Assembly (NCBI GenBank): GCA_006384855.1
Contig: VCJN01000779.1
Location: 124,001 to 188,000, forward strand
DNA: 64,000 bases
Direction: 5' to 3'
Origin: Tetraselmis striata
Taxonomy: Eukaryota > Chlorophyta > Chlorodendrophyceae > Chlorodendrales > Chlorodendraceae
Made by a program: the position numbers and the translations under genes. The notes under the pieces are model-generated. The model saw nothing but the letters and a program-made list of their open reading frames with translations. It searched no databases and had not been told where the DNA came from. This document shows, piece after piece, positions 58,540 through 64,000 of this stretch (its first letter is position 1; every line of letters begins with the position of its first letter).

Positions 58540-59493
58540 TCACGCGTCCACGCGCATCTTTTCTTGCATGAAGCTCTGGTTGAGCTGCACGAACTCGTCC
58601 TGCTTGGCGCGGATGCTGGTGACCATCATGAAGAAGAACAGGGATCCGGAGATCACCAGAATCAGAATCATGACGGTCCGTTGCCTGCCGGTCCCCTGGC
58701 GCTTCTTGAAGGGCACCAGGTTTACGCACGTGCTGGGGCCCGTTTCGTCCGACGTGGGGTGCGCGCAGTAGCGCTCGAAGCACGGCACGCGCAGGTAATC
58801 GTTTTCGTACTCGTCCGGCTGCTGACAAACCGTCCGGACGAGTATCTTCTGGTTTTCCGAGAGCTGCGCGGCCTCTCTCTCGCGGCACTCGGGGGACGAC
58901 ACCTCCGCGGCGGGGAGCGGATAGTACTTCATGCCCTCGGCGACCCGCGTGACGGCGGCGGCCGTGCAGTACTCCGGAGAGTCGAGGCCTATCTTTTTGC
59001 ACAGCAGCCCCCCGGACATGTCCATCGGCTCGTACCCCTGATAGCACGGCGACATGCACGGATACACTCCGAACAGGCGCGTGAACCTGTTTCGCCTGTG
59101 CCACCTCCGGATCGAGAACCATCCTCTGGGGTCGTTCAGGCAGGTGTTGAACAGCGATAGGATCCGGTGCATGCGCGCGCCGATCGTGTCGCCCCCCGTG
59201 AAATCGCCCAGGAGCACGTCCACCAGGGCGAAGATGGCGACGAACGCAAACATGAGGATGGGGAAGACGATCCTGGTCAGCACCATCAGCAGGTAGCGAA
59301 CCCCGTGGATGACGGCCGTCATGAATATGTCGACGCCCGGGATGATCATGAGCATGTGGAGGAGCGAAATGAGGATGAGCTTTACCATGCACAGCAAGAA
59401 CTTGGGGAAGTTGGTGACGAGCTTGGCCAGGGCGGCAAACACCTTGCCGATCGTGACGAACGCTTTGACGATGCCTTTCAGAAACCCGAACAT
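58540..59493 (-). CDS. Multi-span membrane protein with cysteine-rich ectodomain-like region
   Basis: A 317-residue protein. The N-terminal 100 residues form three to four hydrophobic helices (LLCMVKLILISLLHMLMII; YLLMVLTRIVFPILMFAFVA), followed by a soluble segment with about a dozen cysteines (STCVNL, RYCAHPTS, CFERYC). One C-terminal span ends it (TVMILILVISGSLFFFMMV). The layout fits a virion or host-membrane protein. No domain is named. The ATG has GACAATGACAACCA just upstream, like several other genes. Confidence 0.78.
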   Translation of the reverse strand: MFGFLKGIVKAFVTIGKVFAALAKLVTNFPKFLLCMVKLILISLLHMLMIIPGVDIFMTAVIHGVRYLLMVLTRIVFPILMFAFVAIFALVDVLLGDFTGGDTIGARMHRILSLFNTCLNDPRGWFSIRRWHRRNRFTRLFGVYPCMSPCYQGYEPMDMSGGLLCKKIGLDSPEYCTAAAVTRVAEGMKYYPLPAAEVSSPECREREAAQLSENQKILVRTVCQQPDEYENDYLRVPCFERYCAHPTSDETGPSTCVNLVPFKKRQGTGRQRTVMILILVISGSLFFFMMVTSIRAKQDEFVQLNQSFMQEKMRVDA

Positions 59494-59534
59494 TGGTTGT
59501 CATTGTCACAGATTTGATGTAGCCCCGCTCCGCG

Positions 59535-59640
59535 CGTTGCCGCGAGCTACGCCGCGCGCTAGGCCGCGCGCTAGGCCGCGCTATTCCGCCGCGCGCTACG
59601 CCGCGCTATTCCGCCGCGCTATTCCGCCGCGGGGAGGCCT
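59535..59640. repeat. Tandem CGCGCTATTCCGC/CGCGCTAGGCCG repeats
   Basis: Short repeats of 12-17 bp (GCGCTAGGCC, GCGCTATTCC, GCGCTACGCC) fill the region past the 3' end of the 135-residue gene and encode its last residues. They may be a replication- or termination-related element or simple expansion. Confidence 0.75.
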
Positions 59641-60026
59641 ACTCTGTCGAATGTCGCGACCACGCCCACCTGTCGCTCGCCGCGCATGACCCGGTCTCGG
59701 ACGTGAATGCGGGGGCTGCTCAGCGTTCCGGCGTTGACGTACTGAAACAGGGTCCGGAGCGGGACCCTCGCCCCCTTCGCCGAAGAGTAGACGCGCGCCC
59801 TTGCGCCGAAGTCCTTCCTGAAGAGCTGGTACGGGTGCATGCGCCGGCCGCGGTATATCACCGCGCAACCCGCCTTGGCGACGGACGAGGGGACGATCAC
59901 GCACCAGTCGTCCACGGGCGTGGACGCGAGCGGCGCGTGCCTGCAGGCCGCTTCCCACGCCTCGCGGTCGTGGTCTGGGTCGAGGCGGCGGGGAGGGAGG
60001 CGGGCCAGGCGAGACGGGCGGGGCAT
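59619..60026 (-). CDS. Hypothetical protein, 135 aa
   Basis: A 135-residue basic protein (MPRPSRLARLPPRRLDP...) with a probable beta-rich core (DDWCVIVPSSVAKAGCAVIY; FGARARVYSSAKGARVPL). No family recognised. The frame extends eight codons upstream only from a TTG. The last residues overlap the tandem GCGCTATTCC repeats. TGTAA of the following gene lies in the 52-bp gap upstream. Confidence 0.6.
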   Translation of the reverse strand: MPRPSRLARLPPRRLDPDHDREAWEAACRHAPLASTPVDDWCVIVPSSVAKAGCAVIYRGRRMHPYQLFRKDFGARARVYSSAKGARVPLRTLFQYVNAGTLSSPRIHVRDRVMRGERQVGVVATFDRVGLPAAE

Positions 60027-60078
60027 CGCATTCGGGGCGCGATCGATCAATATTTACAATTTGTGTGGCGGAGTTCGC

Positions 60079-60888
60079 TCAGTCGCTGTCGTCTAAATAC
60101 TCGTCGTCGTTGTTGTCTTCCGGGGCGGGGCCCCCGGACGCCGCAGCCGGAGCGGCGGCCATTGGCGCGGCCGTCACGGTTTCCCCCTCCCCCGCGGCGT
60201 CCTCGTCGAGGAGCTTGTCGGCGCCGATGAACGCGAAAGACCCGATGTTGGACCTCCCGGACGAGTTCACCAGGATCTGCTGCGCCTTCCAGGAGACGCC
60301 GAACGCGTTTCCGGCGACCCAGATCCCTGTGCAGCGGGCGATGACGGTGACGTGCGCGTTTCGGCTCTGGGACACGAAATCGTGGACGTCCATCCGCCGG
60401 CGCTTGCTGTCCCACACCTCCACGTTGAAGGCCCCGGTGTTGCGGTCCGTGGGGATGGTCACGCGGAAGGTGGGCGGCCAGCGGTCGGTGACGTTTCCCT
60501 CCTTGTCCCTCGGGATGCGCAGGGCGGGGGTGTACTTGTCGCGGACCATGTCCTTGCTGCTGTAGGCGGCGCCCGTCTTGGACTTGAGCCACTTCTGCTT
60601 GCTGTTGAACGCGAGGTCGACGACCTTCTCGTCCATCTCGGCCAGCACCTTGTACTCGTGGTCGTCCGGGGTCAGGGCCAGCTCCATGGTGTGCTTGGTG
60701 GGGCCGTCGCCGAAGTCGTTGGCCTCGATGCCCTTGATGGTGCGCAGCGTCGCGGTCTGCAGGATCACGGGGCTGCGCTCGGGGCCGTGGTTGAGGTACA
60801 CAATTTTGGCGCCGTTGTCCAGGCTCCGGACGGAGCCCTCCTCGATGGAGGAGGGGTCGAACTCGGAGAAGAGCTTCACCACGGACAT
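60079..60888 (-). CDS. gp2.5-like single-stranded DNA-binding protein
   Basis: A 269-residue protein that fits the OB-fold single-stranded DNA-binding proteins of large DNA viruses related to phage T7 gp2.5. It has a beta-rich body (FRVTIPTDRNTGAFNVEVWD; HVTVIARCTGIWVAGNAFGV), the conserved VSWKAQQILV strand near 200, and a disordered, strongly acidic C-terminal tail (EDNNDDEYLDDSD) of the type that contacts replication partners. It would coat single strands during viral replication and repair. This is a core-type gene of the window. TGTAA stands just after its stop (60,054). Confidence 0.78.
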   Translation of the reverse strand: MSVVKLFSEFDPSSIEEGSVRSLDNGAKIVYLNHGPERSPVILQTATLRTIKGIEANDFGDGPTKHTMELALTPDDHEYKVLAEMDEKVVDLAFNSKQKWLKSKTGAAYSSKDMVRDKYTPALRIPRDKEGNVTDRWPPTFRVTIPTDRNTGAFNVEVWDSKRRRMDVHDFVSQSRNAHVTVIARCTGIWVAGNAFGVSWKAQQILVNSSGRSNIGSFAFIGADKLLDEDAAGEGETVTAAPMAAAPAAASGGPAPEDNNDDEYLDDSD

Positions 60889-61277
60889 GGCGGCGGGCGG
60901 ACTCGGTGTCTGTTTTTTCGCTACTTGACTTGACTGTACTTTAACCTTCCGCTGGCCGAGGCGTGGGTGGGAGGGCTTGGTAGAGAGGGAGCAGAGCTGT
61001 CTCCGGACCCGGCGGCCGCGCTCGCCTTATACCCCTTGTCATATTTTTCTGCACACCCTCCATGGGCTTCAATAGGTCCGGACTCGCCGTGTGCTGCGTT
61101 GTTGTCGTGTGGCGACGCGACGTGCCCTGTGTGCTGCGTCCCGACCAGAAAGTGGCGCACCTCGCGGCGCGTCGACTGGCGCGGCCCGCCGCGGGCGGGC
61201 ATAAAAGGATCGCCTCGCGGCGAGGCAGGTCACACCTCCACTTCACCCTCGAGCACCGCCCCAACAGCGAGCGGACG
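60889..61277. other. Intergenic region with TATA-like element
   Basis: This stretch of 389 bp has no convincing coding frame; candidate ORFs on both strands have shadow-like translations. A CATAAAAGG element (61,201-61,209) lies about 70 bp before the ATG at 61,278, and a CTTATACCCC sequence occurs at 61,025. Palindromes of GCGGCGC type near 61,150-61,190 may be regulatory. It is less dense than other parts of the window. Confidence 0.5.
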
Positions 61278-61601
61278 ATGGAGGCGGACGTGCACCAACC
61301 GCTCGACCTCGAGAAGAACCTCGTCTTCTCCAAGGCATCGTCGTCGATTCAAAGAGCCAGACAGCCTGGACCCCTTGGAACAATGAAGACCATTTTCACC
61401 GACATCATGCATCAAGAACCGAGAGCTGCGAGGTTTCAGGCTGTGCCAACAGTGTGTTTCTGGAGTCTCGAAGATCAGCCAGCGTACTTCGTGGTAGACG
61501 GAGAGGCGGCGAGGAGCGTGGCGAATCCGCTCCGTCGACCTAGTAGCATGCAACGCGATGTCGTAGAATACACTAGCCCCAGCGACTGCTGCGCAGAATA
61601 G
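61278..61601 (+). CDS. Hypothetical protein, 107 aa, possibly host-like gene
   Basis: A 107-residue protein (MEADVHQPLDLEKNLVFSKA...) with a middle segment RFQAVPTVCFWSLEDQPAYF and no recognised family. Codon use and base composition are more balanced than elsewhere. A TATAAAAGG-like element sits at a eukaryotic core-promoter distance, and TGTAA follows the stop by about 60 bp (61,662). The frame remains open upstream to 61,062, but the translation there looks non-coding. It could be viral, host-derived or spurious. Confidence 0.42.
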   Translation: MEADVHQPLDLEKNLVFSKASSSIQRARQPGPLGTMKTIFTDIMHQEPRAARFQAVPTVCFWSLEDQPAYFVVDGEAARSVANPLRRPSSMQRDVVEYTSPSDCCAE

Positions 61602-61682
61602 GCGCCTCTGTGCCAGCGTCCTTTGCCAAAAAGTGGTGTGCAGGTTTTAGATGGCAAAGAGTGTAAGTCACCGTTGCCCGCC

Positions 61683-62285
61683 TCAGGTGTTGCGGACGAA
61701 CGGCGGGGGGCGGCCGCTGGACGGCGCGGCCCCGCCGCGCTGGTACCCCTGCCCCTGGATGAACGCCAGGCTGCGCGACGCCTCGCGCGTGTTGTCGCCG
61801 CCGCGCGTCCAGGGCTCGACGATGTGCGTCGCGTCCTGAACCTCGCCCTTCAGCGCTGGCAGGAGCGGCTGGAACTGCTGCTCGATGAACACTCCGGACA
61901 GAGCAGTGGACCGGTTGAAGCTGGCGTCGCCCCACGCGACGGCCTCCTCGCCCTTGGTGTCGTGCACGGAGCCGCCCGTCAGGTCGGGCACCGCGTGGTA
62001 CGTGCGGACCGCCAGCTGCTGCGCCCCCCTCGGCGTCCATTTCTTGTCGTTGCGGAACGCCGAGTCCACGCCGATGGTCTCGGCCGGCGCCAGGCCGTTG
62101 ACGCCGTCCCCGAAGCGGAGGTTGACGTGCTGCGAGGTGAAATCCACCAGGTTGTCGCGCTTCTGGTTGAAGTAGTTGTACGTGCTATAGTCGAACTGGC
62201 TGCGGTTCTGGTCCTCCTCCACCGTGTAGGCGCACTTGTCGTCCGTGGGGCGATTCATGTTGTAGAAGAGCCGCGACGACGCCAT
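61683..62285 (-). CDS. Probable structural protein, 200 aa
   Basis: A 200-residue protein (MASSRLFYNMNRPTDDKCAYTVEE...). The N-terminus with DDKCAYTVEEDQNRSQFDYS, and the region with FTSQHVNLRFGDGV and AFRNDKKWTPRG, resemble, as I recall, a widespread family of uncharacterised virion proteins in mimivirus relatives and phycodnaviruses that begin with a D-x-CAY motif. No enzymatic motif and no membrane span. Proline- and glycine-rich C-terminus. The function is probably structural, assigned at family level only. Confidence 0.68.
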   Translation of the reverse strand: MASSRLFYNMNRPTDDKCAYTVEEDQNRSQFDYSTYNYFNQKRDNLVDFTSQHVNLRFGDGVNGLAPAETIGVDSAFRNDKKWTPRGAQQLAVRTYHAVPDLTGGSVHDTKGEEAVAWGDASFNRSTALSGVFIEQQFQPLLPALKGEVQDATHIVEPWTRGGDNTREASRSLAFIQGQGYQRGGAAPSSGRPPPFVRNT

Positions 62286-62347
62286 GCCGATCCCTTTTCT
62301 CTACTCCCTGAGAAAAAGGCGGCACCGCGTCGCGTGGATCCCCCTGG

Positions 62348-62770
62348 ATGGACGCCCGAACCGCCTTCCGATGGTGCCTGGCGTGCGCGTCGGCGGCGAC
62401 GCTGTGGCTCCTCCGCCGGTCGACGGACGCCGCGGAGACGGCCCTCCTCGCGCAGGCGGCCGCGGGGCAGGCGCTCGCGGCGTGGGGGGAGGCGTCGGGC
62501 GACTGGGCGGCGAGGCAGGTGTCTCACGCCCTGTTCGTGGGCACGGCGACGGCGGGCGTGTTCTACGGACGGCAGCGCCCGCTGCTCGCGGTGCTGGCGG
62601 CCATCTTCGCGGCCCGGGAGGCGGGCAAGGCGGCGACGGGGGTGTGCCTGTTTGAGCACGACATCAAACCGTCCGGGGGCCGCAGTCCGGAGAGCGCGGT
62701 CATGCACTGCCTTTTCCTGTTCGGCCTCGGCTCGGCTCTCTGGAATCTGTTCCGGAACAGAAATTTCTGA
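62348..62770 (+). CDS. Small multi-span membrane protein
   Basis: A 140-residue protein with three or four short hydrophobic helices (FRWCLACASAATLWLLRR; HALFVGTATAGVFYG; LLAVLAAIFAAREAG; MHCLFLFGLGSALWNLF). Family not recognised. It begins 62 bp after the divergent structural gene at 62,285 and lies 23 bp before the next gene. A host- or virion-membrane location is likely. Confidence 0.72.
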   Translation: MDARTAFRWCLACASAATLWLLRRSTDAAETALLAQAAAGQALAAWGEASGDWAARQVSHALFVGTATAGVFYGRQRPLLAVLAAIFAAREAGKAATGVCLFEHDIKPSGGRSPESAVMHCLFLFGLGSALWNLFRNRNF

Positions 62771-62793
62771 TTTAAAAATCATAATAATAAGAG

Positions 62794-63678
62794 ATGGAGA
62801 GCGTCGGGATGCCCACCCGCACCCGCGGCCTCGGCGGCAGCGACCGCATGCACGCGTTGACCATGCCCGCCCTCGGAGGAGGGCTCATGGAGGTAAACGG
62901 TCTTCCGGACGCGATGGGCGCGCTGACCGTCGGAGGAAAGAAGAAGAAGCCTCGCTCGACCCGAACGCCCGTCTCCCGGACCAGAGGCGGCATGGCGGAG
63001 CTGGACGACCCCTCCGCCAGCCAGATCCAGAGCGGCCTGCCCCTCCCGACGGGCCTGCAGGGGGGCACCGAGATGCGCAGCGGCGGCTCGAGCCGAGGCC
63101 GAGGCCGCGGCCGCGGTCGCTCCTCCGGCGGCGGAACGTGCGGCCTGCTCGCCGACCCCGACGCCGCCGTCGACGGCCCCGCCCCCAGCGTCGCCGGCGG
63201 AGCACGCCGCCGCCGGGCCAAGGGAGGCGGGGGACAGTGCGGGGCTCCCGCCGACGAAGATCCCTTCGCAGGAGGAGGGTCCGACGAGGACATGTACGGC
63301 GGCATGATCTCCCTGGCCGACCTCGCGGTTCCCGCCGTCCTCGTCGGCTCCGAATACTTCGCGTCCAAGCTGGTCGACAGCAAGACCGGGAAGAAGAAGA
63401 AGGCCGCCCCCGGGACCAAGACCAAGAAGGCCGCCACCTCCACCGGGACCAAGACCAAGACCAAGACCAAGACCAAGACCGCGACCAAGACCAAGACCAC
63501 GAAGGCCGCCACCGGGACCAAGACCAAGACCAAGAAGGCCGCCGCCGCCTCCACCGCCCCCGGGGCCAAGACCAAGAGGATCACCGCGACCAAGAAGTCC
63601 GCCTCCGCGCCCAGGAGGAGGGTGACCGCGACCAAGAGGAAGACCTCCGGCGGCGAGTGCCCGTTCTCGGACTACTGA
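62794..63678 (+). CDS. Lysine-rich repetitive basic protein (histone H1-like tail)
   Basis: A 294-residue protein. The N-terminus has Gly-rich blocks (ALTVGGKKKKPRS), an Arg-Gly repeat (SRGRGRGRGRSS), and a hydrophobic stretch (ISLADLAVPAVLVGSEYFAS, about 170-190) of a kind seen in giant-virus core proteins. The C-terminal about 95 residues are Lys-Thr-Ala repeats (TKTKTKTKT, GTKTKTKKAAA) encoded by ACCAAG units, resembling histone H1 tails or bacterial Hc1. DNA condensation in the particle is a reasonable inference. It overlaps by 7 bp the convergent 64-residue gene. Confidence 0.78.
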   Translation: MESVGMPTRTRGLGGSDRMHALTMPALGGGLMEVNGLPDAMGALTVGGKKKKPRSTRTPVSRTRGGMAELDDPSASQIQSGLPLPTGLQGGTEMRSGGSSRGRGRGRGRSSGGGTCGLLADPDAAVDGPAPSVAGGARRRRAKGGGGQCGAPADEDPFAGGGSDEDMYGGMISLADLAVPAVLVGSEYFASKLVDSKTGKKKKAAPGTKTKKAATSTGTKTKTKTKTKTATKTKTTKAATGTKTKTKKAAAASTAPGAKTKRITATKKSASAPRRRVTATKRKTSGGECPFSDY

Positions 63679-63866
63679 TCGGAGTACACCGCCCCCCGCC
63701 TCTCGTGCGGCCGCTTGAGGCTCTCCGCCCACGCGGCCTCCGGCTCCCGCCCCCTCGCCACGCCGACCGCGAAGCTCCACGACCGGTCCCAGTACTGCTC
63801 GCTGTCTTCGCGCACGTCGCGCGTCACCACGGCCATCCGCCCGCCCGCGACCAAGAGCCGGCTCAT
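63672..63866 (-). CDS. Hypothetical small protein, 64 aa
   Basis: A 64-residue protein (MSRLLVAGGRMAVVTRDV...) with the fragment YWDRSWSFAVGVARGREPEA. No family recognised. The frame is longer, but the ATG at 63,866 gives a compact gene between the basic protein gene and the start at 63,948. Moderately supported by the absence of an alternative. Confidence 0.5.
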   Translation of the reverse strand: MSRLLVAGGRMAVVTRDVREDSEQYWDRSWSFAVGVARGREPEAAWAESLKRPHERRGAVYSDQ

Positions 63867-63947
63867 CGCTGCTGCCGTCCCCGCGTAAGACGGGGCGCAG
63901 AAAATGTCTCGGCACCCCCCAACGCGCGCGCGCCGTGTTACGCAGCC

Positions 63948-64000
63948 ATGCCGCACGTCAAGGGGCTGAAGCGATCGCTCCCGAAGCCCACCGCGGCGCT
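63948..64000 (+). CDS. Start of a gene running off the window edge
   Basis: An ATG at 63,948 opens a frame (MPHVKGLKRSLPKP...) that is still open at the last base. Only 17 codons are visible; they are basic, and nothing more can be said. It is divergent from the small gene at 63,866, with 81 bp between. Confidence 0.45.
   Translation, partial: MPHVKGLKRSLPKPTAA

Noticed and set aside
60941-61333. A 130-codon minus-strand ORF
   Set aside because: The translation is Arg/Ser/Thr/Pro-rich without structure and opposes a TATA-like element and a better plus-strand ORF.
1-64000. tRNA or rRNA genes
   Set aside because: No cloverleaf-like sequence with T-arm GGTTCRANTC consensus or conserved rRNA segment was noticed on either strand; a tRNAscan-SE run would settle it.

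Overview
This window is a densely coding, strongly GC-rich stretch (about two thirds G+C by eye) of a nucleocytoplasmic large DNA virus (phylum Nucleocytoviricota). The case rests on several genes together: a three-domain mRNA capping enzyme, a viral Rpb7-like RNA polymerase subunit, a poxvirus D6R/D11L-type superfamily II helicase, a gp2.5-like single-stranded DNA-binding protein, a SWIB-domain protein and a series of membrane and low-complexity proteins that look like virion components. No major capsid protein, DNA polymerase or packaging ATPase lies in the window. Upstream of several genes, and in a tandem repeat, there is an A/T-rich element with the core TTGAA. It is exactly AAAATTGA in three places, which is the early promoter known from mimivirus relatives, so an Imitervirales-like virus is my best guess. 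TGTAA, the usual poly(A) signal of green algae, sits at or just after the stop of about a dozen genes. That and the base composition hint at a chlorophyte host, but the window cannot show whether the virus is free or integrated in a host genome.

Layout. 1-8.4 kb: an FeS-type photolyase relative, a metallophosphatase, a cold-shock protein, a nucleotidyltransferase, a zinc-knuckle protein and small membrane proteins. 8.4-18.5 kb: a phytanoyl-CoA-type dioxygenase, a second photolyase, a tyrosine-recombinase-like protein, the capping enzyme and Rpb7. 18.5-25.1 kb: a 1,734-residue membrane-anchored protein with two PAN/apple-like segments and a discoidin-like C-terminus, followed by a membrane-protein gene broken by several frame changes. 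25.1-33.6 kb: many small genes, including coiled-coil and zinc-binding proteins behind the early-type promoter, and a GT25-like glycosyltransferase. 33.6-47.5 kb: two very large membrane proteins, a zinc metalloprotease, a SWIB protein, a 1,020-residue unknown and a helical-bundle plus WD40 protein. 47.5-57 kb: a macro-domain protein, the helicase, a SAP-like protein, a tail-anchored kinase, two sugar-transferase candidates, a tandem non-coding repeat and an ABC1/UbiB kinase. 57-64 kb: a cytosine-C5 methyltransferase, membrane proteins, the DNA-binding protein, structural candidates and a lysine-rich basic protein.

How the genes fit together. The capping enzyme, Rpb7 and helicase serve cytoplasmic or virion-borne transcription. 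The two photolyases, DNA-binding protein, methyltransferase and recombinase-like protein act on DNA. The glycosyltransferases and the PAN/discoidin protein probably build a glycosylated particle surface. The kinases, macro-domain protein, WD40 protein, dioxygenase and zinc-binding proteins are accessory genes that probably act on the host cell. The most unusual element is a pair of about 300-bp tandem copies at 55,138-55,722. Each carries the early-type promoter, two conserved stem-loops and a T-run, and neither has a convincing reading frame.
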